Counted from the first letter of the stretch, positions 28,034 through 36,878 are shown. The stretch: 64,000 nt of DNA from Mycolicibacterium sp. lyk4-40-TYG-92 (GCF_030209435.1 NZ_JARVRX010000002.1:186001-250000); one strand, 5' to 3'. Program-made: numbers and translations. The notes: generated from the sequence alone by a model not told the origin.

Positions 28034-28915
28034 CTATTTCAGGTGGTCCACGAGGACGCCGTGGGCCCCGAAGAGGGTGTCGCGCCACTGCTCGGCCAGT
28101 GCGCTGGTGTCGACGTCGTCCGGATGGAATCCGGGACGCAGGTACACCGCGAGATCGGGCAACAGGCCCTGGAAGATCGGGCCGGTGAACAGGTCGTACG
28201 TCTCGCGGGCCAGGCGGCCGGGATGGCGTCGCGCCACGGGATCGGACCCGACAGAGACGGCGAGGGAGACGAGCGTCAGCGGCAGCAGCAGGGTGCACGC
28301 CACCGCCATGACGGCGATACGGGTGCGCTCGGTGCCGCCGACCGCGCGGTACACGTCGAAGGCCACCGACTTGTGCTCGAGTTCTTCCAGCGCATGCCAA
28401 TTCAGCAGATGCCACACCTCCGGATCGGCTGGGATCGATTGCAGCTCGTCGCTCGACAACACCCGCTCGGCCAACACTGCGGTGTAGTGCTCGGCGGCAG
28501 CCGTCAGGGCCAGATGCACGTGCGCAGGCAACCGGTCTTCGAACCGTATCTGCCTGTCCTTCAACCGTTTTGAATCCCACCAGGCAATGGGGTAGCCCAT
28601 CGCGACCAGCTTCTCGTTGAGATGGCGGTGCTCCTGCCCGTGCATGGACTCCTGGCCGATGAAGCCGGCGACCCGTTTCTTGAGCTCGGGATCGGTGATC
28701 CGGTCGGCGAATCGGCGGACCGATCGGATGAAGCCTTCCTCGCCGGGCGGAAATGCTCCCGACAGACCGGCAACGAAATGGCTGAACACCATGTCGCCGG
28801 CGACGAAGTACTTTCGCCCGCCTTCTTCGTTGAAGCGGAAGCGGATTCGCCGGGTCCGGGGATAGACCGTCCGGGAGTTCCGCGCTGACGTGTGTTGCGC
28901 ACTGCGTACGGCCAT
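28034..28915 (-). CDS. Predicted metal-dependent hydrolase family / ferritin-like protein, copy 1
   Basis: 293 aa, closely similar along its whole length to the next gene downstream. The same putative di-iron ligands are kept: E59/E60, E89-SM-H92, E142 and E178-LE-H181. The two copies differ most around residues 108-125 and at the C-terminal end, as expected for diverged tandem duplicates with different partners or substrates. First gene of the BVMO operon. Its 143-bp upstream region separates it from a TetR gene on the same strand. Confidence 0.72.
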   Translation of the reverse strand: MAVRSAQHTSARNSRTVYPRTRRIRFRFNEEGGRKYFVAGDMVFSHFVAGLSGAFPPGEEGFIRSVRRFADRITDPELKKRVAGFIGQESMHGQEHRHLNEKLVAMGYPIAWWDSKRLKDRQIRFEDRLPAHVHLALTAAAEHYTAVLAERVLSSDELQSIPADPEVWHLLNWHALEELEHKSVAFDVYRAVGGTERTRIAVMAVACTLLLPLTLVSLAVSVGSDPVARRHPGRLARETYDLFTGPIFQGLLPDLAVYLRPGFHPDDVDTSALAEQWRDTLFGAHGVLVDHLK

Positions 28916-29058
28916 GCCGCCCGCCTTTCCTCGAACATTCAGTAACTAGTACCGCGAGTTCTGGTAGTTCGAAGCTACGACGACGCGCGCCATTGCGCAA
29001 GGGTTTTGGATAGCGACGTTTTCTGAGCTGCCTGAGGCTGCTCGGGAATGCCGGCGGT

Positions 29059-29766
29059 TCAGTCGGCGGTGTCGAACAACGCCATCTGCTCGTCGGGCTG
29101 AATCACGACACCGCGGGCGGCGGCCGCCGCCGACACCGCACCCCAGATCACGGGGGTCAATTGCGCGATGAGTTCGTCTTTGCCGATCGTCGGCTCGTTG
29201 AGCCAGCGCAGGACGCCGAGCGCCACGGCGCCGAGAATCGCGTCGGCGGTGTATTCCAGGTGGTCGGCGTTGCCCTCGTCGGCGCGCAGCATTGCCGCCA
29301 GAACGTCGGTCATCGCGGTGGAAAGATTGCGGCCGTTCTGGAGCAGCTTGGTCCGGGAATGGTCGTCGCTGAAATGCGAACCGACGACGAAGCGAAAGAG
29401 GTTGGGCCGCTCGTCCACCAGATCGATGTAGCCGGCCAGCGCCGACTGCACGAGCTCCAGTGCCGTCGCGGTGACGTGGAAGCAGGGAATGACGCGCTGC
29501 ACGATCAGTTCCTGCATGCGTTCCCCGACGGCGGCGAACAGCGTCTCCTTGTCAGTGAAGAAGCGATAGAGCTTCGGCCGCGGGATGCCGGCGGTCTTCA
29601 CCACGTCGTCGATCGACAGGTCTGGCCCGTACTCGTCGATCGCCCGCAGTGTCGCCTCGATCAGTTCTCCTCGCACAGTTGCGCGATGCACACGCCAGCG
29701 GTCTGCCCGCGCGTCTCCGGTCGGTGCGGACATCCGCACCGCGACACGGGTGGCATCGACGGGCAT
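29059..29766 (-). CDS. TetR-family transcriptional regulator
   Basis: 235 aa. The helix-turn-helix region is TVRGELIEATLRAIDEYGPDLSIDDVVKTAGIPRPKLYRFFTDKETLFAAV, followed by a ligand domain. ATG 29766 is taken because a TACGAT -10 ends exactly 6 nt before it. ATG 29733 (MSAPTGD) is an alternative. It lies directly downstream of aglA (3-bp gap) but has this promoter of its own, and is upstream of the four-gene BVMO operon, its probable target. Confidence 0.85.
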   Translation of the reverse strand: MPVDATRVAVRMSAPTGDARADRWRVHRATVRGELIEATLRAIDEYGPDLSIDDVVKTAGIPRPKLYRFFTDKETLFAAVGERMQELIVQRVIPCFHVTATALELVQSALAGYIDLVDERPNLFRFVVGSHFSDDHSRTKLLQNGRNLSTAMTDVLAAMLRADEGNADHLEYTADAILGAVALGVLRWLNEPTIGKDELIAQLTPVIWGAVSAAAAARGVVIQPDEQMALFDTAD

Positions 29767-29769
29767 GGG

Positions 29770-31341
29770 CTAATCGTAGTTCAGCCAGAGGGCCGTGTCG
29801 GGTGGCATTCGCCCGTCCGGCAGTGGTCCGCTGGCGAGCAGCACTGTGCCGGGGGGAGGGTCCACGGTGGTGGTGCCGGCGTTGAGTAGGCACACCAGCC
29901 CGTCCTCACACTGGAATGCCAACAGGTCCGGTGCGGTCGGCAGCCACCGCACCGAGCGGCCCAAAACTGTTCGGCCCCGGCGCAATTCGATGGCGCGACG
30001 GAAGAGCGACAGGGTCGACTCCGGGTCGTTCGTCTGTGCGGCGACGGTCAGCGCCCCCCAGCCCTCGGGCATGGGCAGCCAGGTCTGCGCGGTCGAGGAG
30101 AACCCGTACGGCGCGCTGTCGCCGGACCAGGGCAGTGGCACCCGGCAGCCGTCGCGGCCCCGCTCGGTGTGGCCGGAGCGCTCCCACACCGGGTCCTGCA
30201 GCACATCGTCGGGCAACTCGACGTTGGGCAGGCCGAGTTCTTCGCCGTTGTAGACGAACACCGCCCCGGGCAGCGCCAGCATCACCAGCGCCATCGCCCG
30301 GGCCCGCGAAAGCCCCTGCGCGCCACCGCCGTAACGGGTTACTTCGCGTTCGACGTCGTGATTGGACAGCGTCCACGTGGGCGGCGAATCGGCCAGCTCG
30401 GCCGCGGCCAGCGAATTCTCGATCGCCTCGCGGACGGCGTGCGCGGTGAAATCGGCTCGTACCAAACGGAAATTGAAGCCCAGGTGGAGTTCGTCGGGGC
30501 GGAGGTACTTGGCGAAGTCCTCGTTGTCGAACACCCAGACCTCGCCGACGGTGGCCGCGCCGGGATAGTCGTCGAGCACCGTCCGGATGCCGCGGTGAAT
30601 GGCGTGCACACCGTCGTTGTTGAACCGTGGATCGTCGACCCGGGTGGCGAGCATGGTGCCTTCGGGGTCATCCATGTCCGGCAGGTCGGCCGGTTTGGCC
30701 ATCCCGTGCGCCACGTCGATCCGGAAGCCGGCGACGCCGCGGTCCAGCCAGAACCGCAGCGTCCGTTCCAGATCCGCGGCGATCTCCGGGTCGTCCCAAT
30801 TCAGGTCCGGCTGCGTGGCGTCGAACAGGTGCAGGTACCACTGGCCGGGCCTGCTATCGGGTTCGGTGACCCGGGTCCACGCCGGGCCGCCGAACACCGA
30901 TGTCCAATTGTTGGGTGGCAGATCGCCGTTCGGCCCGCGGCCGTCACGGAAGAGATAGCGAGACCGCTCCGGACTGCCCGGACCCGCGGCCAGCGCCGCC
31001 TGGAACCACGGATGCGCCGAGCTGGTGTGGTTCGGGACCAGGTCCATGGTGACCTTGATGCCCGCCGCACCGGCGGCGGCGATCAGCCGATCGAGCGCCG
31101 CCATGCCGCCGAACAGCGGATCGACGTCCCGCGGGTCGGCGACGTCGTACCCGTGATCGATCATGGGGGAGACCATCACCGGGTTGAGCCACAGCGCGTC
31201 GACGCCGAGTGCGCGCAGATAGCCCAGGTGTGCGGTGACGCCGTCGAGGTCGCCGACGCCGTCACCGTCGCTGTCGGCGAACGAGCGCGGGTAGAGCTGA
31301 TAGAAGACCGCGCGTGACCACCACCGCACGTCTTTCATCAT
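29770..31341 (-). CDS. aglA: Alpha-glucosidase, GH13 family (AglA-like)
   Basis: 523 aa cytosolic GH13 enzyme that hydrolyses alpha-glucosidic bonds. All four conserved regions are present: DLVPNH (100-105), GFRIDVAH with nucleophile D209, EVWVFD with acid/base E267, and LSNHDV with D329. The SDGDGVGDLDGV calcium-loop-like segment near residue 25 is typical of oligo-1,6-/alpha-glucosidases. Start at ATG 31341 (MMKDVRWW) or the adjacent ATG 31338, just 16 bp past the glbO stop, so the two are probably co-transcribed as in M. tuberculosis (Rv2470-2471). Confidence 0.9.
   Translation of the reverse strand: MMKDVRWWSRAVFYQLYPRSFADSDGDGVGDLDGVTAHLGYLRALGVDALWLNPVMVSPMIDHGYDVADPRDVDPLFGGMAALDRLIAAAGAAGIKVTMDLVPNHTSSAHPWFQAALAAGPGSPERSRYLFRDGRGPNGDLPPNNWTSVFGGPAWTRVTEPDSRPGQWYLHLFDATQPDLNWDDPEIAADLERTLRFWLDRGVAGFRIDVAHGMAKPADLPDMDDPEGTMLATRVDDPRFNNDGVHAIHRGIRTVLDDYPGAATVGEVWVFDNEDFAKYLRPDELHLGFNFRLVRADFTAHAVREAIENSLAAAELADSPPTWTLSNHDVEREVTRYGGGAQGLSRARAMALVMLALPGAVFVYNGEELGLPNVELPDDVLQDPVWERSGHTERGRDGCRVPLPWSGDSAPYGFSSTAQTWLPMPEGWGALTVAAQTNDPESTLSLFRRAIELRRGRTVLGRSVRWLPTAPDLLAFQCEDGLVCLLNAGTTTVDPPPGTVLLASGPLPDGRMPPDTALWLNYD
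29773..29778 (-). promoter_or_regulatory. Leaderless -10 element of the second tetR gene
   Basis: TACGAT on the minus strand, 6 nt before ATG 29766. It lies next to the aglA stop and gives the regulator its own promoter. Confidence 0.45.
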
Positions 31342-31357
31342 CAGGACCCGGTAGCCA

Positions 31358-31762
31358 TCAGAACGCCGAGTTGACCATGTGCTGGGCGGCCATGTCGAAG
31401 TAGTCGAGCAGCGCCTGCCGATGGGCGTCATCGATGGTGTCCGAGCCGATCGACGCGAGTGCGCTGTGCATGCACCGCAGCCAGGCGTCGCGCTCGAGGA
31501 AACCGATCCGGAACGGTGCATGCCGCATCCGCAGCCGGGGGTGTCCGCGTTCCTGGCCGTAGGTGCGGGGACCGCCCCAGTACTGCTCGAGGAACATCCG
31601 CAGCCGGTGCTCGGCGCCGTCGAGGTCGTCCTCCGGATACAGCGGGCGCAGGATTTCGTCGTCGCGGACCAGTTGGTAGAACCGCGACACCAGGAGCCCG
31701 AAGGTCTCCGCTCCGCCGACTTCGTCGTAGAACGACCGTTGCGCCTCTGTCACGTTGGCCAT
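31358..31762 (-). CDS. glbO: Group II truncated haemoglobin (trHbO)
   Basis: 134 aa. [22 protein letters not shown] (B helix with the distal Tyr), RPLYPEDD (CD1 Tyr), [20 protein letters not shown] with the proximal His, and [11 protein letters not shown] with the G8 Trp are the trHbO fingerprints. It binds O2 and probably detoxifies NO or peroxide near the respiratory chain. It lies beside aglA as in M. tuberculosis (Rv2470). Confidence 0.93.
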   Translation of the reverse strand: MANVTEAQRSFYDEVGGAETFGLLVSRFYQLVRDDEILRPLYPEDDLDGAEHRLRMFLEQYWGGPRTYGQERGHPRLRMRHAPFRIGFLERDAWLRCMHSALASIGSDTIDDAHRQALLDYFDMAAQHMVNSAF

Positions 31763-31894
31763 TGTCCACCAGGGTGCCCCGGTGCGTTTCGCACGGGACT
31801 GGTCACCCGAAATTCATCGGATCGTCCAGCTAACACGCCGGAATTCTCGTGCGATCTCTGCCGATCCGTGGTGGACTGTGAACACGGAGGACGT

Positions 31895-32545
31895 ATGTCG
31901 CAACGGAGAAAGGTCCGCGGCCACAGACTTCACAGCGCCGCGGTGGGTTTGCCTGTGCCGGGCACAGCACTGTCATCACCCCTGCACGCAGTCGAGTCGA
32001 GTCCCGCAGAAGGATCAGTCGGCTCACTCTGGGGCCGCCGCCGCGTCCTGCTGCTGAATTCGACCTACGAACCGTTGACCGCCCTGCCCATGCGTCGCGC
32101 CGTGATCATGGTGCTGTGCGGCAAAGCCGACGTGGTGCACGACGATCCGACGGGTCCTGTCATACATTCGGCGACCCGCGCGGTCGCCGTTCCGTCGGTC
32201 ATCCGGCTACGTAGTTATGTGCGGGTCCCATACCGGGCCCGCATTCCTATGACCAGGGCCGCGCTGATGCACCGGGACCGGTTCCGCTGCGCGTACTGCG
32301 GTGGCAAGGCCGACACCGTCGACCACGTCGTGCCGCGCAGCCGCGGTGGCGAGCACTCCTGGGAGAACTGCGTCGCGGCGTGCGGCCCGTGCAATCACCG
32401 CAAGGCCGACAGGCTCCTCTCGGAGCTGGGCTGGTCATTGCACGCGGTGCCGTTGCCGCCCAAGGGTCAGCATTGGCGCCTCCTGTCGGCGGTCAAGGAA
32501 CTCGATCCGGCCTGGGTGCGGTATCTCGGTGAAGGCGCTGCCTGA
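31895..32545 (+). CDS. HNH endonuclease-domain protein
   Basis: 216 aa from ATG 31895, which has GGAGG four bases upstream. The frame stays open further upstream, but only antisense to glbO. The C-terminal half is an HNH module: CAYCGGKADTVDHVVPRSRGG and then WENCVAACGPCNHRKADR (two CxxC zinc pairs, catalytic DH, N and H). The N-terminal half contains VLLLNSTYEPLTALPMRRAVIMVL, which is seen in IscB-unrelated bacterial HNH proteins. Equivalent in position to Rv2469c. The substrate is unknown; DNA repair is plausible. Confidence 0.83.
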   Translation: MSQRRKVRGHRLHSAAVGLPVPGTALSSPLHAVESSPAEGSVGSLWGRRRVLLLNSTYEPLTALPMRRAVIMVLCGKADVVHDDPTGPVIHSATRAVAVPSVIRLRSYVRVPYRARIPMTRAALMHRDRFRCAYCGGKADTVDHVVPRSRGGEHSWENCVAACGPCNHRKADRLLSELGWSLHAVPLPPKGQHWRLLSAVKELDPAWVRYLGEGAA

Positions 32546-32595
32546 CATCCGTGGCGGATTGCCCCTGTCCTCAGCGTGAGCGGCGTGGCTACTGA

Positions 32596-32601
32596 TACGG
32601 T
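32596..32601 (+). promoter_or_regulatory. Leaderless -10 element
   Basis: TACGGT, 6 nt before GTG 32608, fits TANNNT at leaderless spacing. Confidence 0.45.
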
Positions 32602-32607
32602 TTGCGC

Positions 32608-32838
32608 GTGAGCATTGCACTTACTCATTCGCTGCTCGGTGGGGTGCCGCTGGCGCTGCTGCTGGTGCTCGGCGCGCTGTTCCTGCTGCGCAAGGGTCCC
32701 CATCCGGACACCTACAAGATGACCGACAAGTGGACCCACGCGCCGATCCTGTGGGCGGCCGAGGAACCAGCGGATCACGGCCACGGTGGCCATGACTCGC
32801 ACCTGACTGTGGGAGGTGGCGCAAGTGGCAAGTGGTAG
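32608..32838 (+). CDS. Small membrane protein, putative cytochrome oxidase accessory subunit
   Basis: 76 aa from GTG 32608: one transmembrane helix (~residues 3-25, [19 protein letters not shown]), then a polar domain ending in a His-rich stretch ([10 protein letters not shown]). It overlaps the next gene by 14 bp. The pair sits in the place of an adjacent gene pair near pepN in M. smegmatis that I recall as supplying accessory subunits (CtaI/CtaJ) seen in the bcc-aa3 supercomplex structures. Which letter belongs to which gene I cannot say. Membrane location is clear; the oxidase role is recalled knowledge. Confidence 0.6.
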   Translation: MSIALTHSLLGGVPLALLLVLGALFLLRKGPHPDTYKMTDKWTHAPILWAAEEPADHGHGGHDSHLTVGGGASGKW

Positions 32839-33301
32839 CCAGACCGAGGTCGCAAACATCGATCCGGCCAACCTGCCGTACGGCTACGCCGTCACGTACA
32901 GCGGCCGCATCTCCGGTGTCACCGAGCCCGGTGAGCTGTCGGTGCACTATCCGTTCCCGGTCAAGGACCTGGTGTTCCTCGACGACGCCCTGAAGTACGG
33001 TTCGCGCGCCGCCGGCGCCCGATTCGCCGTCTACATCGGCGACCTGGGTGCGGACACCGCCGCCACCGCGCGTGAGGTGCTGGCCACCGTGCCGACGCCG
33101 AACAACGCCGTGCTGCTGGCCGTCTCGCCGAACCAGAAGGCCATCGAGGTCGTCTACGGCGCCGAGGTCCGTGGTCGCGGTATCGAAGAGGCTGCTCCGC
33201 TGGGGGTCTCCGCGGCGGCTGCGTCGTTCAAGCAGGGCAACCTGATGGACGGCCTGATCAGCGCGGTCCGCGTGCTGAGCGCCGGCGTCTCGCCCGCCTG
33301 A
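32825..33301 (+). CDS. DUF5130 protein, putative cytochrome oxidase accessory subunit
   Basis: 158 aa from GTG 32825 ([13 protein letters not shown]), with GGGAGG 8 nt upstream. A GTG at 32816 is the alternative. The fold-like pattern [46 protein letters not shown] resembles TPM-type domains, followed by a helical tail. This is the DUF5130 protein of Rv2468c. It is coupled by overlap to the small membrane protein, so the two probably act together at the respiratory supercomplex (recalled from M. smegmatis structures, not shown here). Confidence 0.65.
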   Translation: MASGSQTEVANIDPANLPYGYAVTYSGRISGVTEPGELSVHYPFPVKDLVFLDDALKYGSRAAGARFAVYIGDLGADTAATAREVLATVPTPNNAVLLAVSPNQKAIEVVYGAEVRGRGIEEAAPLGVSAAAASFKQGNLMDGLISAVRVLSAGVSPA

Positions 33302-33309
33302 TTTCGTTT

Positions 33310-33350
33310 ACTCTGCCGGGTGCGAACCATAGGTTCGCACCCGGCAGAGT
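33310..33350. terminator. 19-bp perfect hairpin after the DUF5130 gene
   Basis: ACTCTGCCGGGTGCGAACC (33310-33328) and its exact complement (33332-33350) flank a 3-nt ATA loop. There is no downstream T-tract. It starts 9 bp after the stop codon, consistent with a T-less mycobacterial terminator. Confidence 0.75.
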
Positions 33351-33445
33351 GCTATCTGGGGCCTGCCCTGACGAGGACGGGCTCGCGCCCCCTCGTTGAG
33401 CCTGTACTGAGGGCGCATTTGTTCGAGTGACCCACGCACGGAGTG

Positions 33446-33486
33446 CAGGGTCAACGCGTTTTTGAGCCGTCGTTCCGTTGACCCTG
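33446..33486. terminator. 11-bp stem-loop before the alkB stop
   Basis: CAGGGTCAACG (33446-33456) pairs with CGTTGACCCTG (33476-33486) around a 19-nt loop. It lies 57 bp beyond the 3' end of the convergent minus-strand alkB gene and may terminate it. Confidence 0.45.
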
Positions 33487-33542
33487 AATCCTTGGCACCA
33501 CTCAAGCGCCCGGCGATGCTGACGACGTCCGAGGTACCTAAC

Positions 33543-34841
33543 TCAGCGCGCGGCCGGATAGCGCTTGCGCAGGCGGGCCTCATAGCCCGGCTGCAACGCG
33601 GTGCGGCTGATGTCGCCGTCGTAGTGCGCCAGCACGCGGGGATCCATCACCCGGCGCCACAACGGCGGGCAGATGGCCAGCAGCAGCATGGTGCCGTAAC
33701 CGCCCGGCAGCTGCGGCGCCTCATCGGCATGGCACAGCGCCTGGTACCGGCGCATCGGGTTGGCGTGGTGATCGGAGTGCCGCTGCAGGTGGAACAGGAA
33801 GACGTTGGCGATCACGGTGTTGCTGTTCCAGCTGTGGCCGGCGCGAACCCGCTCGTACCGGCCGTTCGGCAACTTCTGCCGCCGCAGCCCGTAGTGCTCG
33901 AGGTAGTTGACCGTCTCCAGCAGGAAGATGCCGATCACGGCCTGACCGAACAGCCACGGCAGGACGACGACGCCGAACCAGGCCACCAGGATGATGAACA
34001 GGATGACGCTCAGCAGCCAGGCGTTGAGGACCTCGTTGTGCAGCGACCACTTGGACTTGCGCACGCGGGCGAGGCGGTCGCATTCCAGCTTCCAGGCCGA
34101 CCGCAGGCTACCGATGACCGACCGGCCGATGAAGGCGTACAGGCTTTCGCCGAGGCGTGAGCTGGCCGGATCCTCCGGGGTCGCGACCCGCACGTGGTGG
34201 CCGCGGTTGTGCTCGACGAAGAAGTGGCCGTAGCAGGTCTGGGCCAGAGCGATCTTGGAGAGCCGGCGCTCCGACATGCCGCGCTTGTGGCCGAGTTCAT
34301 GGGCGGCGTTGATCGCGATACCGCCGACCGTCCCCACCGCGGCCATGAGGCCGAGCTTGTCGACGACCGACATGGTCACCCAGCCGCCACCGGCCCACAG
34401 CCAGCAGGCGAAGATCAGCGCCAGATACTGTGCCGGCAGGAAGAGATGCGTGGCGATCCGATAAAACGGGTCATCTTCCAGGCTGCGCAGGTCTCCGGGA
34501 GCTTGCTCGGCTTCCGGACCGACGATGTGGTCGAGCAGTGGGACCAGCCCGAACGTCAGCACCGACCCGGTCCACCAGAATGCGTCGACGCCGGTGAACC
34601 ACACCAGCAGCCATGACAGGCCGACCATTCCGGGGGTGATGGGGCCGAGCAGCCACACATAGCGCTTGGAATCGCGCCATTTCGACTTGGCGGCGGGGGT
34701 GTCGGGAGTCTCGGGCGCATGAGGCTGCGATGCCTCCTGGCTCGCGCGCAATGCCGACAACACCCCGTATTCGTACCCGTAATCGGCCGTTTGCGCAAAT
34801 ACAAGACGGTAGCCAGAGCCGGTTCCTGTCTGTTTTCTCAT
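33543..34841 (-). CDS. alkB: Alkane 1-monooxygenase (AlkB), copy 1
   Basis: 432 aa integral-membrane non-haem di-iron hydroxylase. It has six or so hydrophobic helices and the histidine boxes HELGHK (H181, H185), EHNRGHH (H211, H215, H216) and LQRHSDHH, plus the HYG motif NYLEHYGLRRQ, all intact. It hydroxylates the terminal carbon of n-alkanes using electrons from rubredoxin, but no rubredoxin gene is adjacent. Start at ATG 34841 (MRKQTGTGSG) gives a ~55-residue non-conserved N-terminus before WRDSKRYVWLL, the region where the second copy also begins to align. Confidence 0.9.
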   Translation of the reverse strand: MRKQTGTGSGYRLVFAQTADYGYEYGVLSALRASQEASQPHAPETPDTPAAKSKWRDSKRYVWLLGPITPGMVGLSWLLVWFTGVDAFWWTGSVLTFGLVPLLDHIVGPEAEQAPGDLRSLEDDPFYRIATHLFLPAQYLALIFACWLWAGGGWVTMSVVDKLGLMAAVGTVGGIAINAAHELGHKRGMSERRLSKIALAQTCYGHFFVEHNRGHHVRVATPEDPASSRLGESLYAFIGRSVIGSLRSAWKLECDRLARVRKSKWSLHNEVLNAWLLSVILFIILVAWFGVVVLPWLFGQAVIGIFLLETVNYLEHYGLRRQKLPNGRYERVRAGHSWNSNTVIANVFLFHLQRHSDHHANPMRRYQALCHADEAPQLPGGYGTMLLLAICPPLWRRVMDPRVLAHYDGDISRTALQPGYEARLRKRYPAAR

Positions 34842-35222
34842 CGTTATCCAGCAAATTGTTTGAGCCGTCAGCGCGCGGGGGTATTCGAGACTGTTGCCCG
34901 GCCCCGGTACCGGCAGTTGGACGACTGCCGTCGGTTCGGCGCAGTCGTTACCAAACTTGCAGGTAGAGTGCCATACAAGCAGATGGGTGATGTACGGCAT
35001 ACCGGCCGTCGTGCGGGGCGGACGACGCGCTGGCAGCCGGATCCTGCACAGCGGCGGAAACTCCGCGGCATCGTGTAATTTTTGAGATGAATCCGTTATT
35101 CGTAGGCAGGCAGGCGACTGGCTTCGGGTTAGCTGGCGGTTAGGCGGAAGGACGATCTTGGCAGTGATGCACGGCCGGCATCGACGCATCCGGTGCTGGG
35201 GCGCGGCCGCGGCAGGCATCCG
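34842..35222. other. Divergent intergenic region, alkB / GMC oxidase
   Basis: 381 bp with no convincing gene. Near alkB, CAAA-TTG-TTTG (34852-34862) is a weak inverted repeat resembling the stronger one before the second alkB. Closer to the GMC gene, GGTTAG is repeated in phase at 35127-35132 and 35138-35143. The remainder shows nothing clear. Confidence 0.5.
35127..35143 (+). repeat. GGTTAG direct repeat with 11-bp period
   Basis: GGTTAG-CTGGC-GGTTAG, repeats one helical turn apart, 80 bp before the GMC oxidase start. A possible activator site; no regulator gene is adjacent. Confidence 0.3.
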
Positions 35223-36845
35223 ATGAGCCCCATCAGCCGGCGGCAGTTCCTCGGCGGTGCCGCGGTGGCGGGCGTCGCGGGGGCGGCGGGCGTCGGGGTC
35301 CTCGTCGAACGATCGCGCGACCGCACCGAAGCCCGGAAGCATTATTCGGCCATCGTGATCGGCAGCGGCTACGGCGGCGGGGTTTCGGCGCTGCGACTGG
35401 GACAGGCCGGCGTCGAGACCCTGGTCATCGAACAGGGCCGGCTCTGGGACAAGCCCGACGACGACGGCAAGCGGTTCTCCAAGATGTTGCCCGCCGATAC
35501 CCGCGCGGGCTGGTTCTCGAAGGTCCCGCCGAGTCTGGTCACCTCCTTCGGCGGTTTCACTGTCGAGCAGGTGGCCGAGCACGCACCGTCGCCCCAGCCG
35601 ATCCAGGCCGGCATCTGCCAGAAGGTGACGCACGGCGCCCACGATGTCTTCCGCGGCCTGGCAGTCGGCGGCGGCTCGATGATCAACGCGGGCATCGCTG
35701 CCATCCCGACGCAGCGTCAGATCGCCAAGGCCTTCCCCGACATCGGCGCCGACGAGTTCCTGCGCACTTACGTCGAACGCGCCAAGTCCTCGCTGAAGAT
35801 CAGTTATCGCGACATGGCCTGGTTCGAGCAGGCCGCGTGTTTCCAGTACGCGCGCGTCGGCCGCAAGTACGCAGCGGCCGCCGGCTACAAGGTCGACTAC
35901 AACGGCAGCTCCTACTCGTTCGACTATCTGGTCAAGGAGGCGGCCGGCCAGGTGCCGCAATCGTCGCTGGCGTTCGAGCAGCAGTTCGGCAACAACTACG
36001 GCCGGTTCGGCAGCGTCGACCAGACGTACATCGCCGACGCGCTCAAGACGGGCCACGTCACGCTGCGCCCGCTGACCGAGGTCATCTCGATCCGCCAGGA
36101 GCGTTCGGGCGAGTTCGTGGTGTCAACCCGCGAGATCGACCGCTGGGGCAAAGAGCTGTCCAAAACCGAATTCGGTTGTGACCAGCTGTATCTGGCGGCC
36201 GGCGTGCTCGGCACCACCAAGCTCCTGTTGAAGGCGCGGGAGACGGGTGACCTGGCCCATCTGAACGACCAGGTCGGCAAGGGCTACGGCAACAACGGTG
36301 ACCTGATGGTCGGGCACAGCCTGGCCAAGAGCGATCCGGCCGGCACCACCCAGTCCCTGATGGGCATGATCAACATCGACGGCCGCGACGACCCGGACAA
36401 CCCGGTGTACGCCAGCATGTTCTCCATGCCGTTGCCGGTGGAGACCTACCTGCTCGGGTACTACGTCATGGTCGACACCGGGGACCGGGCCGACATCACC
36501 TACGACCGCCAGTCCGACACCGCGACGATCCAGTGGACCGACGCCTTCGCGGCAAACAACGAAGCCAGGGCGAGGTTGGTGTTCGACAAGCTGGTGAAAG
36601 CCAACAAGGTCGATTACCGCAACGACCTGTTCAGCGGAAAAGTGTTCGCGCCCAACACTGTTCACCCGCTGGGAGGGTGCGTGCGGGGCAAGGCCACCGA
36701 TGCGTTCGGGCGGGTGAACGGCCACCGCAACCTGTTTGTCAACGATGCGTCGCTGATGCCCGGGCACCTCGGCTGCAATCCGTACATGACCATCACCGCG
36801 CTCGCCGAGCGCAACATCGAAGGCATTCTGCAGGGCCGCACCTAG
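35223..36845 (+). CDS. Tat-exported GMC oxidoreductase (cholesterol-oxidase-like)
   Basis: 540 aa from ATG 35223. The N-terminus MSPISRRQFLGGAAVAGVAG is a twin-arginine signal, so the FAD enzyme is folded and exported. AIVIGSGYGGGVSALRLGQAG is the FAD-binding fold. FRGLAVGGGSMINAGI is a GMC signature, and HPLGGCVRGKATDAFGRVNG with NDASLMPGHLGCNPYMTITALAER is the C-terminal GMC/cholesterol-oxidase block with active-site His and Asn. It probably oxidises a sterol or long-chain alcohol outside the membrane. It is divergent from alkB, so an alkanol substrate is also conceivable (inference). Confidence 0.85.
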   Translation: MSPISRRQFLGGAAVAGVAGAAGVGVLVERSRDRTEARKHYSAIVIGSGYGGGVSALRLGQAGVETLVIEQGRLWDKPDDDGKRFSKMLPADTRAGWFSKVPPSLVTSFGGFTVEQVAEHAPSPQPIQAGICQKVTHGAHDVFRGLAVGGGSMINAGIAAIPTQRQIAKAFPDIGADEFLRTYVERAKSSLKISYRDMAWFEQAACFQYARVGRKYAAAAGYKVDYNGSSYSFDYLVKEAAGQVPQSSLAFEQQFGNNYGRFGSVDQTYIADALKTGHVTLRPLTEVISIRQERSGEFVVSTREIDRWGKELSKTEFGCDQLYLAAGVLGTTKLLLKARETGDLAHLNDQVGKGYGNNGDLMVGHSLAKSDPAGTTQSLMGMINIDGRDDPDNPVYASMFSMPLPVETYLLGYYVMVDTGDRADITYDRQSDTATIQWTDAFAANNEARARLVFDKLVKANKVDYRNDLFSGKVFAPNTVHPLGGCVRGKATDAFGRVNGHRNLFVNDASLMPGHLGCNPYMTITALAERNIEGILQGRT

Positions 36846-36878
36846 CCGTGCCGGCCGGGTGCGGCCACTGCAGTCGCG

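Noticed and set aside
28940..28975. AACTAGTACC...CTGGTAGTT as a TetR operator for the BVMO operon
   Set aside because: The arms do not pair without inserting bases, so it was not called as a feature. The true site for this TetR remains unidentified.
34842..36056. Upstream extension of alkB copy 1 by ~400 codons
   Set aside because: The extension is antisense to the GMC oxidase gene and unlike any AlkB N-terminus.
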